Assembly: GCA_049323275.1 (NCBI GenBank)
Contig: JBMOOM010000061.1
Span: 13,161-77,160, forward strand
Source: Taklimakanibacter sp049323275
Lineage (GTDB): Bacteria > Pseudomonadota > Alphaproteobacteria > Rhizobiales > Aestuariivirgaceae
Direction: 5' to 3'
DNA: 64,000 nt
Position numbers and translations under genes: made by a program. Shown one piece after another: positions 25,212-34,608 of the stretch (position 1 is its first letter; every line of letters starts with the position of its first letter). Below the pieces are notes generated by a model. That model saw only the letters and a program-made list of their open reading frames with translations. It ran no database searches and was not told where the DNA came from.

Positions 25212-26959
25212 CGCTCAAGCCCGCAATGACCCAGTCGGAAAACGATCTCGTCGTCGAGGTGAAGGACCTGTCGACCTGGTTCGATACCGGCAAGCAGGTC
25301 ATCAAGGCGGTCGACGGATTGAACCTGACGCTGAGGCGCGGCCGCACCCATTGCATCGTCGGCGAAAGCGGCAGCGGCAAGAGCATCACCGCGCGCTCGA
25401 TCCTCAATATCGTTCCGAAGCCCGGGCGCATCATGAAGGGACAGGTGCTGCTCCACGGCGCCGGTGCCTCGCGCGAGATCGTCGACCTCGCCGCGCTCAA
25501 CCCCAAGGGCGGGCAGATCCGCGCGGTCCGCGGCCGCGACATCAGCATGATCTTCCAGGAGCCGATGTCGAGCCTGAGCCCCGTGCATACGATCGGCCAG
25601 CAGATCATCGAGACCATCCGGCTGCACCGGCGGGTCGGCAAGAAGGAGGCGCGCGAGCGCGCCATCGAGGTGCTGGCGCAAGTGAAGATCCCGCGCCCCG
25701 AGCGCAGCATCGACGCCTATCCGTTCGAATTCTCGGGCGGCATGCGCCAGCGCGCCATGACGGCCATGGCGCTGGTCTGCGAGCCGAAGCTCGTCATCGC
25801 CGACGAGCCGACGACGGCGCTCGACGTCACCACCCAGGCCGAGATCCTCGACCTGATGAAGAGCCTGCAGCAGCGCCACGGCATGGCGCTGATGTTCATC
25901 ACCCACGACATGGGCGTCGTCGCGGAAATCGCCGACGACGTAACCGTGATGTATATGGGCGAGGTGGTCGAGCACGGCCCGGTGAACGATGTCTTCTTCG
26001 CCCCCAAGCATCCTTATACGCAGCGGCTCCTGAGCTCGGTCCGGGCGCTCGAGCAGCGCTCGCATCGCGCCGGCCCGGCGTCCAAGCTCGCGAAGGACGA
26101 TGCGATACTGGAAGTCTCCAATGTCTCGATGAATTTCGAGGCGCGCCGGCGCTTCCTCAGCCGCGGGCCCAAGGAGCCGCCGGTCAAGGCGCTCGACGAT
26201 GTGAGCTTCACGCTGAAGCGCGGTGAGGTGCTCGGCATCGTCGGCGAAAGCGGTTCGGGCAAGACGACGCTGGGGCGTTGCATCCTGAGGGTTCTCGATC
26301 CGAGCTCGGGGCGCATCGTCTTCAAGGGGCGCGGCGCCGAGCCGGCCGACCTGGCGGCGCTGCCGAAATCCGCGGTCAAGCCCTATTGGCGCAAGATGCG
26401 GATGATCTTCCAGGACCCGTTCTCCTCGCTCAATCCGCGCATGACCGTCTTCCAGGTGATCGCCGAGCCTTTGCTCAACAACGGCGTGACCGACAGGCGC
26501 ACGCTCGAAGCGGAGGTGGCGGGGCTCTTGGAGCGCGTCGGGCTGCCGCGCGAGGCCATGTGGCGCTATCCGCATGCCTTCAGCGGCGGCCAGCGCCAGC
26601 GCATCGGCATCGCCCGCACCATCGCGCTCAAGCCCGAGCTCATCGTCGCCGACGAGGCAACGTCCGCCCTTGACGTGTCGCTGCGCGCCCATATGCTCGA
26701 CCTTCTTCTCGGTCTGTGCCGCGAGTTCGACATGAGCTTCATCTTCATCGGCCATGATATCGGCGTGATCCGCTATATGTGCGACCGGGTCGCGGTCATG
26801 CATCGCGGCCGCATCGTCGAGATCGGCGACACCGACACCGTGTGCGACCAGCCGAGCCATCCCTATACGCGCTCGCTGATCTCGGCGATTCCGAAGCCCG
26901 ATCCGCGGCTGCGCGGCAAGACCCAGCGCATCCGCTATAAAAGCGAGGTGGACGGCTGA
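25208..26959 (+). CDS. Double-domain ABC ATPase (DppD-DppF fusion)
   Basis: 583 residues with two complete nucleotide-binding domains. The first has Walker A GESGSGKS, signature FSGGMRQR and Walker B LVIADEPTTALD; the second has GESGSGKTT, FSGGQRQR and LIVADEATSALD. Both keep a switch histidine (FITHDMG, FIGHDIG). It replaces the separate DppD and DppF subunits. The start is the ATG that overlaps the preceding stop (ATGA); a much longer in-frame reading runs out of frame through dppC and is not real. One base is shared with the SMP-30 gene. Confidence 0.93.
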   Translation: MTLKPAMTQSENDLVVEVKDLSTWFDTGKQVIKAVDGLNLTLRRGRTHCIVGESGSGKSITARSILNIVPKPGRIMKGQVLLHGAGASREIVDLAALNPKGGQIRAVRGRDISMIFQEPMSSLSPVHTIGQQIIETIRLHRRVGKKEARERAIEVLAQVKIPRPERSIDAYPFEFSGGMRQRAMTAMALVCEPKLVIADEPTTALDVTTQAEILDLMKSLQQRHGMALMFITHDMGVVAEIADDVTVMYMGEVVEHGPVNDVFFAPKHPYTQRLLSSVRALEQRSHRAGPASKLAKDDAILEVSNVSMNFEARRRFLSRGPKEPPVKALDDVSFTLKRGEVLGIVGESGSGKTTLGRCILRVLDPSSGRIVFKGRGAEPADLAALPKSAVKPYWRKMRMIFQDPFSSLNPRMTVFQVIAEPLLNNGVTDRRTLEAEVAGLLERVGLPREAMWRYPHAFSGGQRQRIGIARTIALKPELIVADEATSALDVSLRAHMLDLLLGLCREFDMSFIFIGHDIGVIRYMCDRVAVMHRGRIVEIGDTDTVCDQPSHPYTRSLISAIPKPDPRLRGKTQRIRYKSEVDG

Positions 26960-27846
26960 TGGCGGGCAAGGCCCAGGTCGACTGCGTGCTCGATATCAGG
27001 GCCGAGCTCGGCGAATGCCCGGTCTGGTGCGGCGATGAGAACGCGCTCTACTGGATCGACATCTATGCCGGGACGCTCAACCGCTTCGAGCCGGCGACCG
27101 GCGTCAACCGGATCTGGGCATTGTCCGAGCCGATCGGCTCCTTCGCCCTCACCGATGACGGCAGCGTTCTGCTGGCGCTCAAATCCGGCCTGTCGCGTTT
27201 CGATCTCAGGACGGGTGAGCTGACGCCGCTCGTCCAGCCGGAAGCGCATCTGCCGGAAAATCGCATGAATGACGGGCGCTGTGACCGGCAAGGGCGCTTC
27301 TGGGTCGGCAGCATGCAGGATCCGGTCGACCCGGCAGGACCGAAAGGCTCGCTCTACCGCTTCGATGGCGATGGACGCTGCACACGCATGAGCGGCGGCC
27401 TGTTCGTCGCCAATGGCCTCGCTTTCAGTCCCGATGGGCGCACACTTTATCACTCCGACAGCTATGCCGCGGTGCGCACCATCTGGGCCTGGGATTTCGA
27501 CCGGGATGACGGACAGATCAGCAACCGCCGCGTCTTCGTCGACACCACCGGCATGCCGGGCCGGCCCGATGGCGCCGCGGTCGATGCCGATGGCTGCTAC
27601 TGGATGGCCGGCAATGACGGCTGGGAGATCGTCCGCTTCACGCCTGCAGGCAATATCGACCGGCGCATCGCGCTGCCGGTCGCCAAACCCAGCATGCTCG
27701 CTTTCGGCGGCGAGAAGCTCGACATCATATATGTGACCTCGATCCGTCCGAAGACGGGCTTGGAGAATCAGCCACAGGCCGGAAGCCTTTTCGCGGTCCA
27801 GGCCGGGGTTGCCGGATTACCCGAACCACGCTTCAAGTGGCGGTAA
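26959..27846 (+). CDS. SMP-30/gluconolactonase-family lactonase
   Basis: A 295-residue six-bladed propeller. All four metal ligands of the family can be placed: Glu in ELGECPVW, Asn in ENRMNDGRCD, Asn in VANGLAFSPDG and Asp in GRPDGAAVDADG. Family members hydrolyse sugar lactones. As last gene of the importer operon it probably opens the lactone formed by the uronate dehydrogenase encoded at 12225 or by a related sugar oxidation. No signal peptide, so it acts in the cytoplasm. Confidence 0.9.
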   Translation: MAGKAQVDCVLDIRAELGECPVWCGDENALYWIDIYAGTLNRFEPATGVNRIWALSEPIGSFALTDDGSVLLALKSGLSRFDLRTGELTPLVQPEAHLPENRMNDGRCDRQGRFWVGSMQDPVDPAGPKGSLYRFDGDGRCTRMSGGLFVANGLAFSPDGRTLYHSDSYAAVRTIWAWDFDRDDGQISNRRVFVDTTGMPGRPDGAAVDADGCYWMAGNDGWEIVRFTPAGNIDRRIALPVAKPSMLAFGGEKLDIIYVTSIRPKTGLENQPQAGSLFAVQAGVAGLPEPRFKWR

Positions 27847-27994
27847 TCCTTCGATTTTCTAGAGTGTTCTATTTTTTGGAACGTATTGATCTATATTATT
27901 CGGATTGTTAGAATGATCGGAGCGCGCCAGATAGACGCCAACGGCAGGCGCTTCATGGTGTTGCGCCGCCTCACAGTCTCCTGAGGAAATCATC

Positions 27995-28417
27995 ATGTCT
28001 GTCGCCACCACGCTCAACAGCACTGCCACCGCCACTTCCGCCAATGTCGCCGCGATCCTGGGCCGCGTCCTGATCAGCGCCATCTTCATTCTTTCGGGTG
28101 TTTCGAAGCTCACCGCCGTTTCCGGCACGATCGGCTATATCGAGGCGGCCGGCCTGCCGTTGGCGCCCGTCGCCTTCGCCGTCGCCGTGACGCTCGAAGT
28201 TCTGGGCGGCATCGCGCTCATCGCCGGATTCAAGACCCGCTGGGTGGCGGGCGCGCTTGCGCTCTTCAGCGTGGTCACCGCCTTCGCTTTCCACGGCAAT
28301 CTCGCCGACCAGAACCAGTTCATCCACTTCTTCAAGAATATCGCCATGGCCGGCGGCCTCCTGCAGCTCGTCGCCTTCGGTGGCGGGGCGCTCAGCCTCG
28401 ATGCCCGCAAGGGATAA
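27995..28417 (+). CDS. DoxX-family membrane protein
   Basis: A 140-residue protein with four predicted membrane helices and the DoxX pattern AAILGRVLISAIFILSGVSKL near residues 20-40, then ALIAGFKTRWVAGALALFSV and AFHGNLADQNQFIHFFKNIAMAGGLLQL. DoxX proteins are associated with redox and thiol homeostasis; their reaction is poorly defined. The 148-bp gap before it is AT-rich (for example TTCTATTTTTTGGAACG near 27868) and probably holds its promoter. The LysR gene follows on the same strand. Confidence 0.9.
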   Translation: MSVATTLNSTATATSANVAAILGRVLISAIFILSGVSKLTAVSGTIGYIEAAGLPLAPVAFAVAVTLEVLGGIALIAGFKTRWVAGALALFSVVTAFAFHGNLADQNQFIHFFKNIAMAGGLLQLVAFGGGALSLDARKG

Positions 28418-28474
28418 AAGCTCGACCGGGGGAGGGAGCAATCTCTCCCCCGCGGACTGTATTCGAGGAAGCTC

Positions 28475-29389
28475 ATGGTCTCCGATCCCGGCACGCCGAC
28501 CCTCGACCAGCTGCGCGTCTTCCTCACCGTCGTCGAGCTCGGCAGCTTCGTCGGCGCCGGTCGCAGGCTCGGGCGCGCCACATCGGTCATCAGCTATGCC
28601 ATCGCCAATCTCGAGGCGCAGCTCGGCGTCGAATTGCTTGACCGCACTTCGACGCGCAAACCGCAGCTGACGGAAGCCGGCCGCGCCGTCCTTGCCGAGG
28701 CGCGCGGCATATCGACCGGTGTCGACGCCCTGCGCGCGAAAGTGAAGGGCCTCCAGCAGGGTCTGGAGGCCGAGGTCCACGTGGTGGCCGACGTGCTCTT
28801 GCCGGTGGCGCGCCTCGCCGACGCGCTGAAGGCCTTCCAGAGGGAATTTCCGACCGTCGCCTTGCGGCTCCATATGGAAGCGCTGGGCGCGGTCAGCCAA
28901 TTGGTGCTCGACAGGGTGGCGACGATCGGCATCAGCGGCCCTTTGGCGGGCGAAGCCGGCATTCCCGGCCTCGAGCGCATCGGCGTGGGCTCGGTCACGC
29001 TCGTGCCCGTGGCGGCGCCCGATCACCCGCTCGCCAGGAGTCCAAAGCTCGAGCCGGGCGATGCGCGCCGCTATATCCAGCTTGTCCTCACCGATCGCTC
29101 GCCGCTTACCCGGGGGGTCGATTTCGGCGTCGTCAGTCCCAACACCTGGCGGCTCGCCGATCTCGGCGCGAAGCACGTATTGCTGAAGGAAGGCATCGGC
29201 TGGGGCAACATGCCGATACCCATGGTGGAAGCGGACATCGCGGCGGGCCGCCTCGTCCGCCTCAACCTGCCGGATATGACCGGCGGCGCCTATCGCCTCG
29301 ATGCGATCTATCGCACCGATACGCCGCCTGGTCCCGCCGGCTCCTGGCTCATCGGCCGCCTGCGCCTGCAGACGGATGCGAAGGACTGA
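28475..29389 (+). CDS. LysR-family transcriptional regulator
   Basis: A 304-residue LTTR with GAGGAAG before its ATG. The winged helix is at residues 8-67 (LDQLRVFLTVVELGSFVGAGRRLGR then SVISYAIANLEAQLGVELLDR). The effector domain follows. It is 57 bp downstream of doxX on the same strand and may regulate that gene, as small doxX-lysR pairs are common; nothing in the sequence proves it. Convergent with the DUF1185 gene. Confidence 0.9.
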   Translation: MVSDPGTPTLDQLRVFLTVVELGSFVGAGRRLGRATSVISYAIANLEAQLGVELLDRTSTRKPQLTEAGRAVLAEARGISTGVDALRAKVKGLQQGLEAEVHVVADVLLPVARLADALKAFQREFPTVALRLHMEALGAVSQLVLDRVATIGISGPLAGEAGIPGLERIGVGSVTLVPVAAPDHPLARSPKLEPGDARRYIQLVLTDRSPLTRGVDFGVVSPNTWRLADLGAKHVLLKEGIGWGNMPIPMVEADIAAGRLVRLNLPDMTGGAYRLDAIYRTDTPPGPAGSWLIGRLRLQTDAKD

Positions 29390-29395
29390 GTGGGA

Positions 29396-29977
29396 TCAGG
29401 AGGCGATCCCCATTTCCTTCATGTCCTGGAAGCGGTCGCCGATACGCGGATGCATGCGCCCGCCATCGGCGGCGCCGATGGCGATCAGAATCTCGTCGCG
29501 ATCGGGCGCGTCGGGCACCGAGAAATTGAGCGTCACGAAATGCGAGCGCGTGCCGGTCACGGTCTTGTGCGTCATCGGCAGCGAGACGAGCACGCCCGCA
29601 GGCCCGCGCGTGTTGGTGAAGCTCAGGTAAGTCGTGCCTTCGGCGGCGGTGCGGAAGATATTGCCGAAGCGCAGCGTGTGGATGAGCGCCGAGCCATGCT
29701 CGATCTCGCCCGCCAGCCCGACGATCGCCGACTTGCCATAGGCTTCGATGCGCGCGGCCGGCAAGATCTCGATGAGGCGGGGCACCAGCTCCTCGCCGAG
29801 CAGGGGAGCAAGCGCCAGAACTTCCGGCCGCAGATCCTCGACGAAATCCCGGCCCGCCCAGGGATTGCGCAGAACGGCGGCGACGGCGGCGGCGGTGATC
29901 GGGCGGGGCCCGGCCTTGCCGCCCTCGATGAACACTTCCTCCACGTAGCGCAGGATCTTGCGGATCTCCAATTTCAT
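29396..29977 (-). CDS. Amino acid synthesis family protein (DUF1185)
   Basis: A 193-residue protein matching my memory of PF06684: MKLEIRKILRYVEEVFIEGG at the start, AVLRNPWAGRDFVEDL near residue 40 and a middle AYGKSAIVGLAGEIEHGSALIHTLRFG. The biochemical role of this family is not established; members often sit beside luciferase-like oxygenases and amidohydrolases in degradation clusters, as here. It is divergent from the PucR-type regulator. I chose the ATG at 29977 with GGGGAG upstream. Confidence 0.78.
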   Translation of the reverse strand: MKLEIRKILRYVEEVFIEGGKAGPRPITAAAVAAVLRNPWAGRDFVEDLRPEVLALAPLLGEELVPRLIEILPAARIEAYGKSAIVGLAGEIEHGSALIHTLRFGNIFRTAAEGTTYLSFTNTRGPAGVLVSLPMTHKTVTGTRSHFVTLNFSVPDAPDRDEILIAIGAADGGRMHPRIGDRFQDMKEMGIAS

Positions 29978-30123
29978 CAATCGACTCCCCGAAATTCGAC
30001 GTTGCGGCAGCTAGACTGCGGCGAACCGTCAGATTAGGAGGACGCCCATCCCGTCTCTTCCTATGAAACGGAGGATAAAACGTCGCGCAAATCCTGCACA
30101 ATGAACCATCGGGAGATGTCCCT

Positions 30124-31950
30124 GTGAGCGCCGTCCTGGAGAATGTCGTGAGTACCGACCGGCCTTTGTCGCGAAGCCTCAGGGATATTACGAGCCTGAT
30201 CAATTCCAGCGTCGACCTGGATACAACCTTGCGCCATCTGGTCTATGCCGCCTGCCACAATACCGTGTGGTCGATGGCGGGCGTGATGAGCGCCGATCAG
30301 GAAAGCGGTCATGCCGTCGTCGTCGCGCGCCACGATCCCAATCAGCTGACGAGCGCGCTCAATGACCGCTGGGACCTGGCGACGAGCCCGGCCCGTCTGG
30401 CGCTCACCCGCAATGAGCCGGTGGTCATCCGCGACGCGCAGACGGCGAGCGAATATCCGGGCTATCAGAGGGAGGCCTTTCAGCGCGGCTATCGCACCGT
30501 CGCCGTCCTGCCTCTGGGCTGCAGGGACAGCAAGGGCCGCGTCATGGTGCTGTCGGTGCAGTCGCGCCAGGTGGTCGATCTGAGCGAGGCCGATCTCGCT
30601 TTCCTCGAGACCATCGTGCATCTGGGCGCCATCGCCGTCGACAAGGCCAACCGCGTCGATGCCGAGCGCGCCCTGGCGCAAAGGCTGCAGAACGTGCTCG
30701 CCGCCCATTCGTCCCTCATGCGCAAGGTGCTGTCCGACGGATCGGTCGCCTCGGCGACGCAGATGATCGAGACCCTGCTGCCCAACGCCATCGTCGCCGT
30801 CGATCTCACCGCCAATCTCGTGGTGGCGGGCCGTTCGCCCGATGTCGCGAAGATCGGCCATGACGCCTGGCGCGAGGCGATGAACGGCGAGCTGCGCCGC
30901 AAGTTCCTCAAGCTCGCGCGTGAGGCGGGCGCCGACAGAAACGGCGCCCCGCGCAGTCTCTATGTCGGCCTCGGCGACAAGCATCTGCATCTGACCGCCA
31001 TGGTCGAGCTGCTCGCCGTCGATGACGAAACGGTGGGCGCCCTGTTTCTTTTCCCGCAGGAGAAGGACGTCGGCGATCTCGACCATCTCCTGCTCGACAG
31101 CGCCAAATTCGCGCTGAGCGTCCAGATGATGCGCAGCCATCTCCTGTTCCGCAGCCAGTCGCAGACCTCGAGCGAGCTCTTCGGCGAGATCATGTCGGGA
31201 CGCTGGCGGAGCCTCGATGAGATCGCCGGCCGGGCGAGAAGCCGCGGCATCGATATCGATGAGCCGGCGCGGCTGGTGGCGGTCGGCATTCCGGCGAAGA
31301 TCGCGCGCACGCCGCGCACCATTCCCGAGCTGCACCGCTCGATCCTGCGCATCGTCGAGCAGCAGATGCCGCAGGGCACGGTGACGGCGCTGGGCGAGAT
31401 CATCATGTGCCGGCTGCCCGGCGGCGGGCGCGACGATGAAGCCCAGGCGCGCGCGCTGGTGCGCAAGATCATCGAGGAATCGCAATGGATCCTCGACGAC
31501 AAGCCGATCGTGTTCCTGAGCAAGCCGTGCCACAGCCTGCCCGACTATCCGGCGGTATGGCGCGAATGCGAGCGCATGATCAGGCTCGCCACCCGCTTCG
31601 AGCGCAACGGCCTGCTGTCGCTCAAGGATTTCGGCCCGTTCCCGGCGCTCCTGTCGGCCGCCGATTCGGGCGAGGTGCGTTCCTTCGTCGATTCGACCAT
31701 CGGCGCCGTCGCCCGCCACGACCGGGAGCAGGGAACCGACTATATGCGCACGCTTGCCACTTATCTGGGCCTTGGCTGCCGCCACCAGGCCTGCGCCGAC
31801 GAGATGGGCCTGCATGTCACAACGTTACGTTATCGGCTGGCGCGCATCGGTGAATTGTTCGGCATCGAGATGGACACGCCGGAACGCCGCTTTTCGCTGG
31901 AGCTCGCCATCCGCCTGCATGAGACTCTGGCCGACGCGACCGCCGCCTGA
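30124..31950 (+). CDS. GAF-domain PucR/CdaR-type transcriptional regulator
   Basis: A 608-residue regulator from a GTG. The N-terminal GAF sensor is at about 15-185 (INSSVDLDTTLRHLVYAA, GYRTVAVLPLG). A middle region of uncertain fold follows, and the C-terminal PucR-type HTH has YMRTLATYLGLGCRHQACADEMGLHVTTLRYRL at about 540-580, given here across its length only by its ends. PucR relatives control purine, pyrimidine and aromatic degradation. It faces the DUF1185 gene and precedes the oxidative cluster on the same strand, so it is the likely activator of both. Confidence 0.87.
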   Translation: MSAVLENVVSTDRPLSRSLRDITSLINSSVDLDTTLRHLVYAACHNTVWSMAGVMSADQESGHAVVVARHDPNQLTSALNDRWDLATSPARLALTRNEPVVIRDAQTASEYPGYQREAFQRGYRTVAVLPLGCRDSKGRVMVLSVQSRQVVDLSEADLAFLETIVHLGAIAVDKANRVDAERALAQRLQNVLAAHSSLMRKVLSDGSVASATQMIETLLPNAIVAVDLTANLVVAGRSPDVAKIGHDAWREAMNGELRRKFLKLAREAGADRNGAPRSLYVGLGDKHLHLTAMVELLAVDDETVGALFLFPQEKDVGDLDHLLLDSAKFALSVQMMRSHLLFRSQSQTSSELFGEIMSGRWRSLDEIAGRARSRGIDIDEPARLVAVGIPAKIARTPRTIPELHRSILRIVEQQMPQGTVTALGEIIMCRLPGGGRDDEAQARALVRKIIEESQWILDDKPIVFLSKPCHSLPDYPAVWRECERMIRLATRFERNGLLSLKDFGPFPALLSAADSGEVRSFVDSTIGAVARHDREQGTDYMRTLATYLGLGCRHQACADEMGLHVTTLRYRLARIGELFGIEMDTPERRFSLELAIRLHETLADATAA

Positions 31951-32071
31951 CCGAATCCGGCCCATGCTCCGGCCCGTAGGAGCGTGACCCTCCTCTATCC
32001 TCCGCCGCGCAGGAAGCGGCATCCCGCCATGGCCACTACCTTCTCATCCAGCGAGGAGGAGCCAAGCCCTT

Positions 32072-33073
32072 ATGGTGATGATCGAAAACAAGCCGGTCGG
32101 GATCGATACCGTCGAGCTCCGGCGTGCTTTCGGCACCTTCGTGACCGGCATCACCATCGTGACCACGCGGGATGGTTCCGGAGCGCCACGCGGGCTTACG
32201 GCCAATTCCTTCACCTCGGTTTCCCTCGACCCGCCGCTGCTTCTGGTCTGCATCGCGAAGTCGGCGGGCAGCTTCGAGGCGTTTTCGACAAGCGACTGTT
32301 TCGCCGTCAACATCCTGCATGAAGAGCAGCGCGAGCTGGCGCTTCTCTTCGCGTCGAAATCGGCGACGAAATTCTCCGGCGTCACCTGCGAGACGATGCA
32401 TACCGGAGCGCCGGTCCTCGCCGACAGCCTCACCTGGTTCGACTGCAGCGCCCATGACCGCGTGGATGCCGGGGATCATATGATCCTGATCGGGCGGGTG
32501 CGCGCCTTCGGCACCAGCCCCGCTGCACCGCTCGGCTTCTGCCGCGGCCGTTTCGCCACGCTCGAGGATCCGATACCGGCCGGTTGGACGCCGTCGCAGC
32601 GCATGGTGACCGGCTGCCTCATCGAGCATGACGGCCGCCTTCTGCTGCGCAGCGACGGCAGGAACGGCTGGACGCTGCCGACGGCGCGACGGGACAAGAT
32701 GGGCAGCAAGCTGGCGCTCGAGGACGGCAACGGCACGACGCCCCTGCTCGACGGCGCCTTCCTCTATTCGATCTTCGATCTCGCCGACAGCGCGCCTGGC
32801 TGCATCATCTATCGCGGCCGGCTCGACCCCGACGCGGCCCGGTCGCTCGCCGCCGCGCCGGACCTGCGCTTCTTCGCCCTTGCCGACATTCCCTGGGACG
32901 ACATCCCGCTGCGCCAGATGCGCGGGCTGCTGCGCCGTTACCTGCGCGAGCGCGACGACGCGCGCTTCGGCATCTATGTCGATTCCCCCGATGGCGGCGA
33001 GGTGGCGATGATCGACGGCGCGCCGCTGCCCTGGCGGCTGCTCCATGGCGAACAGCAGAACGACAAAAGGTAG
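32072..33073 (+). CDS. Flavin reductase with C-terminal NUDIX-like domain
   Basis: 333 residues. Residues 1-165 are a flavin-reductase-like FMN-binding domain (RRAFGTFVTGITIVTT, GLTANSFTSVSLDPPLLLVCI, DHMILIGRVRAFG), which would supply FMNH2 to the luciferase-like oxygenase at 34609. Residues 175-320 begin like a NUDIX fold (VTGCLIEHDGRLLLRSD, GWTLPTARRDK), but the catalytic G-X5-E-X7-REUXEE box is missing, so hydrolase activity is doubtful and a ligand-sensing or structural role is more likely. First gene of the oxygenase operon, 5 bp before the aldehyde dehydrogenase. Confidence 0.85.
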   Translation: MVMIENKPVGIDTVELRRAFGTFVTGITIVTTRDGSGAPRGLTANSFTSVSLDPPLLLVCIAKSAGSFEAFSTSDCFAVNILHEEQRELALLFASKSATKFSGVTCETMHTGAPVLADSLTWFDCSAHDRVDAGDHMILIGRVRAFGTSPAAPLGFCRGRFATLEDPIPAGWTPSQRMVTGCLIEHDGRLLLRSDGRNGWTLPTARRDKMGSKLALEDGNGTTPLLDGAFLYSIFDLADSAPGCIIYRGRLDPDAARSLAAAPDLRFFALADIPWDDIPLRQMRGLLRRYLRERDDARFGIYVDSPDGGEVAMIDGAPLPWRLLHGEQQNDKR

Positions 33074-33077
33074 ACTC

Positions 33078-34589
33078 ATGACGATCTCACTGGCGGCCAT
33101 CGAAGGATCGCGGCAGGACCTGTTCATCGCCGGCAAGCGCGTGGCGCCGAAATCCGGCCGCTATATTCCAAGTCTCGATCCGACCACCGGCGAAGCCTGG
33201 TATGACGTCGCCGATGCCGGGCCTGAAGATGTCGATGCGGCGGTGAAGGCCGCCCAGGCGGCGCTCAAGGATCCGGCCTGGCGGCGCATCACCCAGACGC
33301 AGCGCGGCAAGCTCTTGCGCCGCCTCGCCGATCTCATCGCCGAGCATGCCGACACGCTGGCGCTGGTCGAGATGCGCGACAATGGCAAATTGCTGCGCGA
33401 AATGCAGGCGCAATTGCGCGCCGCGCCCGATTCCTATCTCTATTTCGCCGGCATGGCCGACAAGCTGCAGGGCGACACCATCCCGGTGAACAAGCTCGAC
33501 ATGCTGAACTTCACGCTGCGCGAGCCGATCGGCGTGGTCGGCATGATCGTGCCGTGGAATTCGCCGATGATGCTGCTCACCGGCACGCTGGCGCCGTGTC
33601 TCGCCATCGGCAACACCGTGGTGGTGAAGCCCTCCGAGCACACCTCGGCTTCGACACTTTTGCTGGCCGAGCTCATCCGTGAGGCGGGCTTCCCGGATGG
33701 CGTCTTCAATGTGGTCACCGGCCTCGGCTCGACCGCCGGCGAAGCGCTGACGCTGCATCGCGGCATCGCCAAGCTCGCTTTCACCGGCAGCACCCAGACC
33801 GGGCGACGCATCGCCGGCAATGCCGCGACCAACCTGGTGCCGTGCCAGATGGAGCTCGGCGGCAAGTCGCCTCATGTGGTGTTCGGTGACGTCGATCTCG
33901 ACCGCACCGTCAATGGCGTGGTGGCCGGGGTCTTCGCGGCGGCCGGCCAGACCTGCATCGCGGGATCGCGCTGCTTCGTCGAGGCGAGGATCTACGACGC
34001 CTTCGTCGAGCGCCTCGTCGAGCGGGCGAACCGGGTGCGCCTCGGCCATCCGGCCGAGGAGGAGACCGAGCTCGGACCACTCGCCATTGCGAGCCAGCTC
34101 GAGAAGGTCGCGAGCTATGTGGGCTATGGCGTCGCCGATGGCGCGCGGCTCGCCGCCGGCGGCCGCCGACCCCAGCGCCCCGATCTGGCGCGCGGCTGGT
34201 ATTACGAGCCGACAGTCCTGTGCGAAGCCCGGAACGACATGCGCTTCATGCGCGACGAGATTTTCGGTCCGGTCGTAGGGGTGACGCCGTTCAAGGACGA
34301 GGCCGAGCTCATGGCGCTCGCCAATGACACGCATTACGGCCTCGCCGCCGGGATCTGGACGCAGGATATCGACCGGGCGATGCGCTTCGCCCGCACTATC
34401 GACGCCGGCACCGTGTGGATCAACACCTACCGCTCCGCCGCCTACATGTCGCCGGCCGGCGGTTTCAAGGAAAGCGGCTACGGCAAGCGCGGCGGCTTCG
34501 AGGTGATGCGGGAATTCTCGCGCCTCAAGAACATCGTGCTCGACTATTCGGGCGCCAACCAGGATCCCTTCGTCATCCGTCTTCGCTGA
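33078..34589 (+). CDS. NAD(P)-dependent aldehyde dehydrogenase
   Basis: A 503-residue ALDH with the catalytic cysteine in AAGQTCIAGSR and the general-base glutamate in MELGGKSPHVVF; the cofactor stretch is GMIVPWNSPMM and FTGSTQTGRRIA. I chose the ATG at 33078 with AAAGG upstream. In an oxygenase operon it would oxidise the aldehyde formed after ring opening or C-C cleavage, for example a semialdehyde. Confidence 0.93.
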   Translation: MTISLAAIEGSRQDLFIAGKRVAPKSGRYIPSLDPTTGEAWYDVADAGPEDVDAAVKAAQAALKDPAWRRITQTQRGKLLRRLADLIAEHADTLALVEMRDNGKLLREMQAQLRAAPDSYLYFAGMADKLQGDTIPVNKLDMLNFTLREPIGVVGMIVPWNSPMMLLTGTLAPCLAIGNTVVVKPSEHTSASTLLLAELIREAGFPDGVFNVVTGLGSTAGEALTLHRGIAKLAFTGSTQTGRRIAGNAATNLVPCQMELGGKSPHVVFGDVDLDRTVNGVVAGVFAAAGQTCIAGSRCFVEARIYDAFVERLVERANRVRLGHPAEEETELGPLAIASQLEKVASYVGYGVADGARLAAGGRRPQRPDLARGWYYEPTVLCEARNDMRFMRDEIFGPVVGVTPFKDEAELMALANDTHYGLAAGIWTQDIDRAMRFARTIDAGTVWINTYRSAAYMSPAGGFKESGYGKRGGFEVMREFSRLKNIVLDYSGANQDPFVIRLR

Positions 34590-34608
34590 GAAAGCAGGAA
34601 ACGCACTC

